A stretch of 23,994 nt of DNA from NCBI GenBank assembly GCA_965365445.1, contig CBDUBS010000040.1:1-23994 (forward strand), read 5' to 3'. Positions 14,439-21,872 of the stretch are shown one piece after another. Both the position numbers and the translations under genes were made by a program. The stretch is from CBDUBS01 sp965365445 (GTDB taxonomy: Bacteria > Bacteroidota > Rhodothermia > Rhodothermales > DASSAV01). Position 1 is the first letter of the stretch. Every line of letters starts with the position of its first letter. The notes under the pieces are model-generated. The model saw only the letters and a program-made list of their open reading frames with translations, did no database searches and had not been told where the DNA came from.

Positions 14439-15815
14439 TTACTTGAGCAGCGTAACCGAGCGCGTCTGATTGAATCCGGCGGCTTCCAGCCGGACGAAAT
14501 ACGTGCCGCTGGGCAGTCCGGACGCCTCGAATTGCAAGGTGTGCGTCCCTGCCGGCTGCGTGCCCTCGAACAAGGTGGCTACCTGCCGTCCGAGCGGGTC
14601 GAACACCCGTATGGCAATCGCGCCCGCCGATTCGAGGTGGTATTCGAACCGGGTAGACGGGTTGAACGGGTTCGGATAGGCCGCATCGAGCCGGTACGCC
14701 GTCGGCGTCTCCGGTCGGTCGGTCGCCGTCGTCGGGTTGCCCCACTCGAACAGCGACCGGCTTTCCATGAGGAAGCCCAGGATGCTCACCTGGTTTAATA
14801 TCTGAGCGAGGTATCCTTCCGCATCGTAGGAATGGGTTTCCGTGGTGAACGTAGTCCAGGCGGATGAATCGTCGTCGTACAAATCTATCTTTACGGTGCT
14901 GATTCTGTCACCCGAGTACGTCGCGGTGGTTCGCTGGAGTGGTTCCCACTTGTCTGTTTCCCAGTCCTCAAACAAGATCTGGGTGGCTTTCCCGGCGCTG
15001 AAGGTAGTCGTGATGCGCGACTCGTTTTCCCACGCCCCGTTCTTCCACTCCTGCTCGATTGTATTGGGAAAAAGGAACGCAAACGCCGAACCGGTCTGGA
15101 ATACATCGCCGTTGAGCGTGCTCGAAAGGAGATCGTACAGCTGCTGGATGGTCAGGTTGGGATAGATCGTCCGGGTATCGTTCTCCCAGGCTCCGTTGCG
15201 CCATTCCTGTGTGGTTTCGGTCACGCCCCCGTTCTCCTGCACGAGTGTGAATCGGCTCGACGGCTGCCACGCGCCGTTGCGCAGGGTGTCCGTCTGGCCA
15301 CCCGTTAGAAGGTTTCCCTGAAACGTATTCGTGGTGCGCTCGACGTCGGCCCACGCGCCGTTGCGCCATTCCTGTTCGAGCAACCCGGTAAGCAACCCCC
15401 CGGTATACGTATACAGGGTACGGAAGCTGTTGCCGAGTTGTCCGTTCACCGCGCTCTGGATGATCGTAGACGTGAGCAGGTTGCCCTGGTAATCGTTGTC
15501 GGAGAGCATGACGGGAACCCATGCCCCATTCTGCCAGGTGTAGCTCGTCGTTTTGTCGATCAGATTGCCCACATGGGTGAAGCGCGTTTCCGTGGAGTTC
15601 GTCCACTGCCCCGAAATGAGGTCTTTACTCTGCGTAGTCACCTTACGGAGTACTTTGTTCTGCATTGCGAGGGCATTCGGGAACTGAGCCAGCAAGTTTT
15701 CCGAGATCTGGTCCGCCCGCTGAATGGCCGGCTGACCTGCCGCCGGGGCCACGGCCGCCATCCCGAACAGAACGGCCAGCAGGGGGGTGAGGTAATGGTA
15801 CCGATGTGCTTTCAT
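14439..15815 (-). CDS. T9SS type A sorting-domain protein with W-x-NGAW repeats (458 aa)
   Basis: This is a secreted or surface-attached protein. It has a signal peptide (MKAHRYHYLTPLLAVLFGMA, ending near PAAGQ), a central repeat region (about residues 70-330) and a C-terminal type IX secretion sorting domain (about 376-458) with AYPNPFNPSTRFEY, VFDPLGRQVATLFEG and GLPSGTYFVRLEA, ending VTLLK. The repeat unit is about 35 to 50 residues, with core (E/S)-x-W-(R/K/Q)-NGAW-(E/A/V), a later R-x-T or R-x-x-x-Y, and a Y/F-x-G turn. Proteins with such repeats are frequent in Ignavibacteria and relatives and have no known activity. The start at 15815 gives a proper signal peptide; a start at 15851 would put 12 extra residues before it. 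Confidence 0.85.
   Translation of the reverse strand: MKAHRYHYLTPLLAVLFGMAAVAPAAGQPAIQRADQISENLLAQFPNALAMQNKVLRKVTTQSKDLISGQWTNSTETRFTHVGNLIDKTTSYTWQNGAWVPVMLSDNDYQGNLLTSTIIQSAVNGQLGNSFRTLYTYTGGLLTGLLEQEWRNGAWADVERTTNTFQGNLLTGGQTDTLRNGAWQPSSRFTLVQENGGVTETTQEWRNGAWENDTRTIYPNLTIQQLYDLLSSTLNGDVFQTGSAFAFLFPNTIEQEWKNGAWENESRITTTFSAGKATQILFEDWETDKWEPLQRTTATYSGDRISTVKIDLYDDDSSAWTTFTTETHSYDAEGYLAQILNQVSILGFLMESRSLFEWGNPTTATDRPETPTAYRLDAAYPNPFNPSTRFEYHLESAGAIAIRVFDPLGRQVATLFEGTQPAGTHTLQFEASGLPSGTYFVRLEAAGFNQTRSVTLLK
14858..15605 (-). repeat. Protein-level tandem repeat (W-x-NGAW units)
   Basis: About seven to eight units are seen. The clearest cores, in protein order, are TWQNGAWVPV, EWRNGAWADV, TLRNGAWQPS, EWRNGAWEND and EWKNGAWENE, with degenerate first (GQWTNSTETR) and last units (DWETDKWEPL and SSAWTTF). 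Units often contain NLLT or a similar turn after the Y/F-x-G element. The periodicity suggests a repeated beta-hairpin or solenoid fold. Confidence 0.75.
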
Positions 15816-15835
15816 ACGAGTCACGTATAGGATTG

Positions 15836-15869
15836 GAAACAATAAACCCACCCAGCAAAGTGGTGGGCT
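15836..15869 (-). terminator. Terminator-like hairpin upstream of the T9SS gene
   Basis: On the minus strand AGCCCACC (15869-15862) pairs with GGTGGGTT (15852-15845), with one G-T pair, around a 9-nt loop, followed by TATTGTTT. It may end transcription from the gene at 16163-16507, or act inside the leader of the T9SS gene. The U run is broken, so the call is tentative. Confidence 0.4.
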
Positions 15870-16162
15870 GCGTGGGGCACCGATACGTGAATGGTACGGA
15901 GGAGTTGCCCTTTTTGAAGATAAAATTAACTCAAGGTGAAGTATAGATGAAGCGCAGGGAATTAATCCGGCAGGCGCATAGTAAGTTGTCCTGTGGATTG
16001 CGCCGACCTGTAGGAAAATGCGGCGCCCGCACCTGTTCCTCTATAAAGGCAGGTCACGAGGAGGAAAGGGAGGAATCATCCCGACAGGCGCCGGGGTTGG
16101 AGAGCGGCCGCTCCATTCCGCTACAGGAACGGAGAATTGCAACCGGCCCGATCCTGCATCCG
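15870..16162. other. Intergenic stretch without a convincing gene
   Basis: About 290 nt lie between the leader hairpin and the coiled-coil gene. The part from about 15905 to 15960 is AT-rich (aagataaaattaactcaagg) and probably holds the promoter of the T9SS gene on the minus strand. The rest is GC-rich. A plus-strand frame starting at 15947 continues antisense through the next gene and has the composition of a shadow ORF. Confidence 0.5.
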
Positions 16163-16507
16163 TTAACGGGTACGGACCGGTTCGGAAGCGACCGCAGAGG
16201 CTTCTCCTTCGTATTCGGTGGTCGGCAGGGAAAGGCGGGGCGTATCCACCGGAGCGGTCTTCTCGATGCGCTTCAATCGGGCGTTCGCTTCATCGAGTTG
16301 CTCCTCCAGACCGGCAACGGCTTCGGATACCGCCCGCTCGATGAGCTGCTCGAGCTCGCTGGTCGTCAGGCTGGAACCCGTCGTATCGCCGCGCTTCACG
16401 GCGGGTTCGTTCCGCAGTCGCGCCACTTCCAGTTTGTACTTCAAGATGGCTACCACCGCAACCAGAGGGATGGTCATCATGAGGAGCACGAACACTTCTT
16501 CAGGCAT
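16163..16507 (-). CDS. Membrane-anchored coiled-coil protein (114 aa)
   Basis: The protein has an N-terminal membrane helix (about residues 5-22, VFVLLMMTIPLVAVVAIL), a basic linker (KYKLEVARLRNE), a helical coiled-coil segment (about 48-85, SELEQLIERAVSEAVAGLEE and onward with regular leucines) and a disordered C-terminal tail. The layout of a short helix followed by a cytoplasmic coiled coil resembles PspB-like small envelope-stress proteins, but no PspA or PspC gene is adjacent, so I do not assign that function. It lies 77 nt after the PrcB-like lipoprotein gene on the same strand. Function unknown. Confidence 0.65.
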   Translation of the reverse strand: MPEEVFVLLMMTIPLVAVVAILKYKLEVARLRNEPAVKRGDTTGSSLTTSELEQLIERAVSEAVAGLEEQLDEANARLKRIEKTAPVDTPRLSLPTTEYEGEASAVASEPVRTR

Positions 16508-16584
16508 GGCGGCGCCGGAGATACCGGAGGTTGAGGCAATGGATTACGGTCATAGTACCATCCGGCCCGGTATTCCGCAAGAGG

Positions 16585-17043
16585 TCAGGGGCGAGGCGAC
16601 TGCCCCGTGAACAAAATCGGGAGGCCGTTCTTCTCGAACACGATGACCTGATAGGGCGACTGCACGGCGTCGCACGGCCCGAGGTCCGGCAGAGGCCCTA
16701 CCCGTATTTCCACCCGCCCGTATCTCCGCACGACCTCCCGAACGGCCTCGACGGCGCTGAAGCAGCCGGAAGTTTCGGGCCAGAAGATAGCCGCCAGCGT
16801 CCACCGGCTGAAATCCACGGGCGGGGCGGGTTGAGGCCGTATGGTCATCATGCGGTCCATCAGGGCGCTCCAGGCATCATTCCAGGCGGTCGTATCCCGT
16901 ATGACGAGCGTGCCCACGCCCATGCGCGGCGGTGGGGTTTCATTGAGCGTTTTGAAGTCGATGGGTTCCGGCGCGTCGTGCGAGATGAACTGGCAGGACG
17001 TCCACACGGTTACACCGACGAGCAGGGCGAACAGGAGTTTCAT
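16585..17043 (-). CDS. PrcB-like lipoprotein (152 aa)
   Basis: The protein starts MKLLFALLVGVTVWTSCQFI, a lipoprotein-like signal with Cys17 (the -3 position, W, is unusual but Bacteroidota lipoboxes are loose). The mature part contains TLVIRDTTAWNDAWSALMDR, PPVDFSRWTLAAIFWPETSG and SPYQVIVFEK near the C terminus. This order (a W-containing helix, then V-D-F-S, a strand, and a late PY-x-V-I strand) is that of the PrcB C-terminal-like domain, found in a protease-complex subunit of Treponema and in many lipoproteins of unknown role. A longer frame from 17259 is open but its first 72 residues are Arg/Pro-rich and lack protein character. The next gene upstream on this strand is the SprT-like protease, 80 nt away. 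Confidence 0.65.
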   Translation of the reverse strand: MKLLFALLVGVTVWTSCQFISHDAPEPIDFKTLNETPPPRMGVGTLVIRDTTAWNDAWSALMDRMMTIRPQPAPPVDFSRWTLAAIFWPETSGCFSAVEAVREVVRRYGRVEIRVGPLPDLGPCDAVQSPYQVIVFEKNGLPILFTGQSPRP

Positions 17044-17123
17044 CTTCCGTCCTCGGGATGGTGGGTACCGGAAAGACCCGTCGTACGGCGCCCTTATTCC
17101 CGGGATACGGAAATCCTTCTCGA

Positions 17124-17783
17124 TCAGCGCAGGCGTTTGATCTGGAGGGCGAAGCGCGGATCGAAACGGCCTCCCGCGAACCGGTCGCAGCAGGGGCCGC
17201 ACGCTACGTCGCGGTTGCGCTTGCGGAAGAAGTGGTGCGTGCGTCCGCAGCCCGGACACACGGCTGCGTATAACGGGCTCTTCCCGGCTGCCGGCCGGGC
17301 GGCGTTCCCGCTACCGGAGGCCACGATCTGGAGCCGGTACCGGGCATCGTACCGACCTCCGGCGTGGGCGCGGCAGCAGTCACCGCAGGCCCGCGCCGCA
17401 CGCGGCCTGCGGTACCGGGCCGATTTGCGCCCGCACGTAGGGCAGATCGCCCAGTATGGAGGCTCCGGCCGGGTTACTTCCTCCGACGACGTGCACCGCT
17501 CGGGGCGAGCGCCCAGCCTCTGCGCGATGTGTTTCCACTCGGGGCCGTGGCCGGCTTCGTGCCCGGCCAGCGCGTGGGCAATTTCGTGAAGCACCGTATC
17601 GATGCACACTTCTTCGTCGTTCAGCCCGGCCAGCACGCCGGATACCGTAATCAGCCGGCTGCGGTAGCGACACGACCCCAGACGCGTCCGCGCCCCGTCG
17701 AAAGCGAAACGCCAGCCCCGAGCGGTCAGTCCATGCCGGGCCAACTGTTCACTGGCGTAGCATTCGAGCTGTTTCAGATCCAT
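17124..17783 (-). CDS. SprT-like zinc metalloprotease with two tandem zinc ribbons (219 aa)
   Basis: The N-terminal SprT-like domain (about 1-100) carries the zinc protease motif HEIAH (His66, Glu67, His70) with a third ligand at His79 in HGPEWK. The C-terminal part holds two copies of a zinc-ribbon unit: Cys114/117 with Cys133/136 and Cys176/179 with Cys195/198. Each copy ends in the same block, C-x-x-C-C-x-x-x-A-G-G-R-(Y/F)-D-x-R-(Y/F)-x-L-Q-I. The copies are 62 residues apart. SprT-like proteins of the SPRTN group cleave DNA-bound proteins; the bacterial role is less clear. A GTG at 17795 overlaps the upstream stop (GTGA) and would add four residues. I prefer the ATG at 17783, which has GTGAGG upstream. 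It is translationally coupled to the TPR-like gene. Confidence 0.82.
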   Translation of the reverse strand: MDLKQLECYASEQLARHGLTARGWRFAFDGARTRLGSCRYRSRLITVSGVLAGLNDEEVCIDTVLHEIAHALAGHEAGHGPEWKHIAQRLGARPERCTSSEEVTRPEPPYWAICPTCGRKSARYRRPRAARACGDCCRAHAGGRYDARYRLQIVASGSGNAARPAAGKSPLYAAVCPGCGRTHHFFRKRNRDVACGPCCDRFAGGRFDPRFALQIKRLR

Positions 17784-17791
17784 CGACGCCC

Positions 17792-18193
17792 TCACCCGAG
17801 CAGATAAACCAGCAGGATGACCAGCAGCGCCAGGAACACCGCCACGCCGACGATCCAGCCGATGGGCGGTCCGGACGGTGTGGGAGCCTTTTCGACGGGC
17901 GGGGCCGCCGCCGGACCTGCCAGTCGCCGCGCCTGCTCCAGCCGCCGCTCATACGGGGCAAAACGCCCGGCTTCATCCCCTACGAGCCGCAGGGCCGCTT
18001 CCAGCACGCGAACCTCCCCGGCAAAGTTACCCCCCTGCCGGTAGATGAGCGCCAGGCGCTCGTATGCCAGAGACGTATCGCACCCTTCCGCCAGCATGGC
18101 TTCGTACACTTCGGCCGCTTCTTCCGTCCGGTGTTCTTCTTCCAGACGCAGGCCCTGTTCGATCCGCTCCTGCCAGCGCTTTGTTTTCTTCAT
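17792..18193 (-). CDS. TPR-like tail-anchored membrane protein (133 aa)
   Basis: The protein begins MKKTKRWQERIEQGLRLEEE. Residues about 22-90 form paired helices typical of tetratricopeptide repeats (TEEAAEVYEAMLAEGCDTSL, then AYERLALIYRQGGNF and EVRVLEAALRL). A Pro/Ala-rich linker leads to one C-terminal transmembrane helix (112-131, IGWIVGVAVFLALLVILLVY) ending LLG, so the TPR domain should face the cytoplasm as a tail-anchored scaffold. Starts at 18199 (two codons earlier) or 18253 are also open; the latter adds a 20-residue head of poor character. Its stop overlaps a GTG of the SprT-like gene. Function unknown, probably protein-protein contact. Confidence 0.65.
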   Translation of the reverse strand: MKKTKRWQERIEQGLRLEEEHRTEEAAEVYEAMLAEGCDTSLAYERLALIYRQGGNFAGEVRVLEAALRLVGDEAGRFAPYERRLEQARRLAGPAAAPPVEKAPTPSGPPIGWIVGVAVFLALLVILLVYLLG

Positions 18194-18458
18194 CCCCATC
18201 CGACCCGTTTTCGCCCGTGCATTCGGAAATGCAAGATACGGCCTGTCCGCCATAACCCCACAGGCTTACCGGCCGGCAAAAAAAGTGGACTTGACCGTTT
18301 TGTCGCTACCGGTTACCGTATCGGTAGGCAGGCCCTTCTATGGGCGCAACGATAACGACTAACCCGTAGAGGTACAGGAACATCCGGAGACACCCGGCCT
18401 TGAAAAAGCAAGGGGGCATTCACTGTGTATAACCGTAGTCTTTACGCGAGGTTACTGT

Positions 18459-20411
18459 ATGTCCGCACCGAACCGATCTTCCGAACGCAACACCTCCGAC
18501 TTCATCGAATCCCTCAGCGCGTTTGCACAGGCCCACCGAACCCGCCGCTGGCAGGGCGCCTTTTCGGAGTTTCTGGAAACCATCCTGCCGGAAGACCCGG
18601 CGCGCTACACACGGACCAGCCACCAGTACATCTGGGATATGCTGCGCTGGCACGGCCGGCGCTCCGGCGAGACCGGCGAGGCCGACGTAGCGGGCCGCCT
18701 GTTCACCGACGAGCTGTTCGGCATCGATGAAGCGCTGGCCCGCGTCGTGGATTACTTCAAGGCCGCCAACGCCGGCACCGAGGTCGGGCGACGCCTGCTG
18801 CTGCTGCTCGGCCCGCCGTCGGGCGGAAAGTCCACGCTGGCCATCATGCTCAAGCGCGGCCTGGAGGAATACAGCCACACCGACGAAGGGGCTCTGTACG
18901 CCCTTCAAGGCTGCCCGCTGCACGAGTCGCCGCTGCATCTGGTGCCTCATACCTTACGGGCCGGCTTCCGTGAAACCTACGAACTGGGCATAATAGGGCA
19001 GTTGTGCCCGTACTGCCGGGTGCGCCTCGAAACCGAGTTCGAGGGGGATTTCATGCGCTTCCCCGTCGAACGCATCTTCATCACCGAAGCCGGACGGGTC
19101 GGGGTGGGTACGTACTCGCCGCACGACCCGGCCACCGCCGACATCGCCGACCTGGTCGGGTCGGTCGATCTCTCGAGAGCGGGCGAATACGGCGACGAAG
19201 GCGACCCGCGCGCCTGGTCGTGGTCCGGGGCGGTGTACGCCGCCAGCCGCGGAATGCTCGAGATGATCGAGATTCTGAAGGTCAAACGCGAGTTCCTGTA
19301 CCTTCTGCTGACACTCACGCAGGAGAAAAACGTCAAGGTGTCCCGTTTCCCGCTCATCTACGTCGATGAGACCATCCTGGCGCACACCAACCTGGCCGAG
19401 TTCCGCAAATTCCTCCGGGAGCAGGAGAATGAGGCCCTTCTGGACCGCATGGTCATCGTGCAGGTGCCCTACACGCTTTCCTACCCGGACGAGGCCCGCA
19501 TCTACCAGAAACTGATTTCGAGCGCCACCGCCTTCCGGGATACGCACCTCGACCCGCACGCGCTGAAGGCCGCCGCCGTGTTTGCCATCCTGACACGTAT
19601 CGAACGCCCCGACCGGGAGGGCCTGGACCTTTCCAAAAAGGTTCGGCTGTACGCCGGCGAGGACGTAGAAGGGTTTTCCGATAAGGATGTCGGGCGCATC
19701 AAGTCCGACCACCCGGAAGAAGGGTTGGCCGGGGTCAGCCCCCGGTTCGTCATCAACGCCATCTCGAACGCCATTACCCGGAGCGAAACCCGCAGCCTGA
19801 CCAGTATGGAAGTGCTGCTGGCCCTGAAAGACGCCATCGAGTCGGATGCCCGCATGGACGGAAAACAAAAACGCCTGTGGGTGGACTTCCTCGTCGCCAC
19901 GCGGAAGGATTTCTACAACCGCTGGGTTAAGGAGGACATCCACAAAGCGCTGTTCGCATCGTTCGAGGACGAGGCGCAATCCCTGCTGGATAAGTACCTC
20001 GATGAAGTAGAGGCGGCCCTGGAGCAGCGAGAAATCCTCGACGGCATTACCGGCGAGTCGCGCAAACCCGATGAACGATTTTTGCGATCGGTAGAGGAAA
20101 AAATCCGCATCTCCGAGTCGGGCAAACAATCCTTCCGGCAGGAGGTGGTCCGCAAGGCCATGATCGCCTACCGCAACGGCCAGAAATTCAGCCTGGATAG
20201 CCACGCCCGGCTTCATGAAGCCGTCGAGCAGTACCTGTTCGACGAGCGGCGCGACGTCCTCCGGCTCGTCTCCTCTTCCGCCCGCCCCGACGACGAGGTC
20301 CAGCAAAAAATTTCCGCCGTGCAGGAGCGCCTCGTCCGGGAGTACGGTTACGACCACCACGGCGCCCGCGAAGCGCTCAACTACGTCACGACGCTGCTTT
20401 CGCAGGAGTAA
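18459..20411 (+). CDS. prkA: PrkA family AAA+ serine protein kinase (650 aa)
   Basis: This full-length PrkA/YeaG protein (family usual length about 630-645) has an N-terminal AAA+ region with Walker A GPPSGGKST (118-126) and a C-terminal PrkA kinase-like region. Typical family segments are QYIWDMLRWHGR, the CPLHESPLHLVP block, GQLCPYCRVRLETEFEGDF, and SGAVYAASRGMLEMIEILKV. PrkA proteins are stress and starvation regulators in enterobacteria and Bacillus (later work on B. subtilis PrkA also reports protease activity). The genes for YhbH/YeaH and SpoVR follow on the same strand. GCGAGG precedes the ATG. A possible promoter (TTGACC at 18291-18296 with a weak -10 near 18314) lies in the 200-nt region divergent from the TPR-like gene. 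Confidence 0.95.
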   Translation: MSAPNRSSERNTSDFIESLSAFAQAHRTRRWQGAFSEFLETILPEDPARYTRTSHQYIWDMLRWHGRRSGETGEADVAGRLFTDELFGIDEALARVVDYFKAANAGTEVGRRLLLLLGPPSGGKSTLAIMLKRGLEEYSHTDEGALYALQGCPLHESPLHLVPHTLRAGFRETYELGIIGQLCPYCRVRLETEFEGDFMRFPVERIFITEAGRVGVGTYSPHDPATADIADLVGSVDLSRAGEYGDEGDPRAWSWSGAVYAASRGMLEMIEILKVKREFLYLLLTLTQEKNVKVSRFPLIYVDETILAHTNLAEFRKFLREQENEALLDRMVIVQVPYTLSYPDEARIYQKLISSATAFRDTHLDPHALKAAAVFAILTRIERPDREGLDLSKKVRLYAGEDVEGFSDKDVGRIKSDHPEEGLAGVSPRFVINAISNAITRSETRSLTSMEVLLALKDAIESDARMDGKQKRLWVDFLVATRKDFYNRWVKEDIHKALFASFEDEAQSLLDKYLDEVEAALEQREILDGITGESRKPDERFLRSVEEKIRISESGKQSFRQEVVRKAMIAYRNGQKFSLDSHARLHEAVEQYLFDERRDVLRLVSSSARPDDEVQQKISAVQERLVREYGYDHHGAREALNYVTTLLSQE

Positions 20412-20502
20412 CCTCCGCTCATGACCGAACCCCACGCCACCCTGATTGCAGTCACGCGCAGACGCGCCGCGTTTCCCGGAGTCTGCCTCGCACCCGGTTC
20501 GG

Positions 20503-20594
20503 GAAGGGGCCGGGGGTGGTTGCCTTCCAGATGTCCGATACGTCCCAGCGGCAACCCCCTCCCCCTTCGGGTACTCCCCCTTCGAAAGGGGGAG
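20503..20594. repeat. Inverted repeats in the prkA-yhbH spacer
   Basis: A long imperfect inverted repeat pairs gaagggg..cgggggtggttgcc (about 20503-20524) with ggcaaccccctcccccttc (about 20550-20568). Next to it is a perfect hairpin with 9-bp arms ctcccccTT (20574-20582) and aagggggag (20586-20594) and a 3-nt loop. No T run follows, so these are not typical terminators. The 288-nt spacer has no convincing gene (an 82-codon frame from 20421 runs through the repeats). It looks like a mobile palindromic repeat inserted between two genes that are normally close. Confidence 0.6.
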
Positions 20595-20699
20595 ATCACG
20601 AGACCGATTTCTTTCAAGGCCGGCGCGGTTGGCTCTGCGGTGGAGAGCACTTCATCACCCATCAGTTAATCCTTGCACGCCACACCGGATGAGGCCATC

Positions 20700-21872
20700 A
20701 TGATCCGACCCACATCATCGTTCTCAGCAACCGGCGACCGGGGTTCGGGCTGGTACGACCTGTTCTCCCGGGGCGCCAGAGACTGGCTCCGTCACAACGA
20801 GAAGATTCAGGACGCCGTCCGGAAGCGCCTGCCAGACCTGCTCGCCGGCAGCGACCTCATAACCGGCGACGGGAAGCAGAAGGTGCAGGTGCCCGTGCGG
20901 ATGCTGGAGCACTACCGGTTTCGCCTCGGCGACCCGTCCGAGGGGGAAGGGGTGGGCCAGGGCGACGTTCAACCCGGCGACGTGCTCCAGAACGGCAGGC
21001 CGAAACCCGGCAAGGGCCGGGGCGGCTCAGGAGAGGGCGAGGGCGGCCCGGAGTTTCTCGTAGAGCTTGAAGTGAACGACATCGTGGACTGGCTCTGGGA
21101 AGAACTCGAGCTGCCCAACCTGGAGCCGAAAACCGGCCCCTCCGACGACACGGTGTACTCGCGCGAAGGATGGGATAAAACGGGCCCGCGCGCCCGGTTG
21201 GACCGCCGGCGCACCCTCAAGCAGGCCGTCCGGAGGCGGCTCATCCAGCCAGACGGTCCGGCTTTCTCCAACGAAGACCTGCGCTTCCGGCAACTGGTGC
21301 AGCGCCCCCGCCCTCTGATGCAGGCCGTGGTACTGCTCGGCCTCGATGCCTCCTCCAGCATGGTCGAGCGGGATCGGAAGCTCGCCAAAGCCTTTTTCTT
21401 CTGGGCGTTGCAGGGACTGCGGCGGCAGTACACCCGCCTCGAAACCGTGTTTGTGGCGCATACCACCCGGGCGTGGGAGTTTTCCGAGGAGGAGTTCTTC
21501 CGCGTGACGGCCCACGGCGGGACGGTGGCTTCTACCGCATTCACACTGGTCGATCAGATCGTCCAGGAGCGGTACAACCCGGACGCCTATAACGTCTACT
21601 TTCTGTACGCCTCCGACGGCGAAAACTATTCCGAAGACCGGGAAGCGGCCGTAGACGCACTCGTTCGGATCGGGCGGTACGCGCGGTTCACGGGGTTCGT
21701 GCAAACCGGACGGTCGCCGGTAGGTTTTCGGCAATCGGAAACGGCACAGGTTTTCGCAGGACTCGATGAGGCAGGCGCTCCGTGGGCCTCATACACCCTC
21801 CAGGGCGATGATGACGTATGGGCCGCCATTCGGTCTTTTTTCCACGCTCAGATGCAACCCGACATGACATGA
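20700..21872 (+). CDS. yhbH: YhbH/YeaH family protein (DUF444, VWA-like), 390 aa
   Basis: A member of the DUF444 family, the usual partner of PrkA. The N-terminal half includes a Gly-rich low-complexity linker (about residues 85-116, with GEGVGQGDVQPGDV and GKGRGGSGEGEGG) and then VELEVNDIVDWLWEELELPN, characteristic of the family. The C-terminal half is a von Willebrand A-like domain with a metal-site motif DASSSM (Asp216; the usual DxSGS has Ser in place of Gly), AHTTRAWEFSEEEFF and YFLYASDGENYSEDREAAVD. The start at 20700 has GATGAGG upstream; a start at 20673 would add nine residues. The stop overlaps the SpoVR start by four bases (ATGA), so the two are translationally coupled. The biochemical role is unknown; it functions with PrkA in stress survival. 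Confidence 0.92.
   Translation: MIRPTSSFSATGDRGSGWYDLFSRGARDWLRHNEKIQDAVRKRLPDLLAGSDLITGDGKQKVQVPVRMLEHYRFRLGDPSEGEGVGQGDVQPGDVLQNGRPKPGKGRGGSGEGEGGPEFLVELEVNDIVDWLWEELELPNLEPKTGPSDDTVYSREGWDKTGPRARLDRRRTLKQAVRRRLIQPDGPAFSNEDLRFRQLVQRPRPLMQAVVLLGLDASSSMVERDRKLAKAFFFWALQGLRRQYTRLETVFVAHTTRAWEFSEEEFFRVTAHGGTVASTAFTLVDQIVQERYNPDAYNVYFLYASDGENYSEDREAAVDALVRIGRYARFTGFVQTGRSPVGFRQSETAQVFAGLDEAGAPWASYTLQGDDDVWAAIRSFFHAQMQPDMT

Noticed and set aside
16163..16507. PspB of a phage-shock operon
   Set aside because: The helix plus coiled-coil layout is similar, but there is no PspA or PspC neighbour and no specific motif, so the gene is left as hypothetical.
15947..16534. A 195-codon plus-strand frame
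   Set aside because: More than half of it is antisense to the coiled-coil membrane-protein gene, and its composition is that of a shadow frame.
18954..20435. A 493-codon open frame on the minus strand
   Set aside because: It is antisense to prkA, which is clearly a real gene; the translated sequence has shadow-type composition and no recognisable domain.
20421..20669. An 82-codon plus-strand frame between prkA and yhbH
   Set aside because: It starts well after the prkA stop but runs through the inverted repeats, and its translation is Arg/Pro-rich without structure; treated as repeat sequence.
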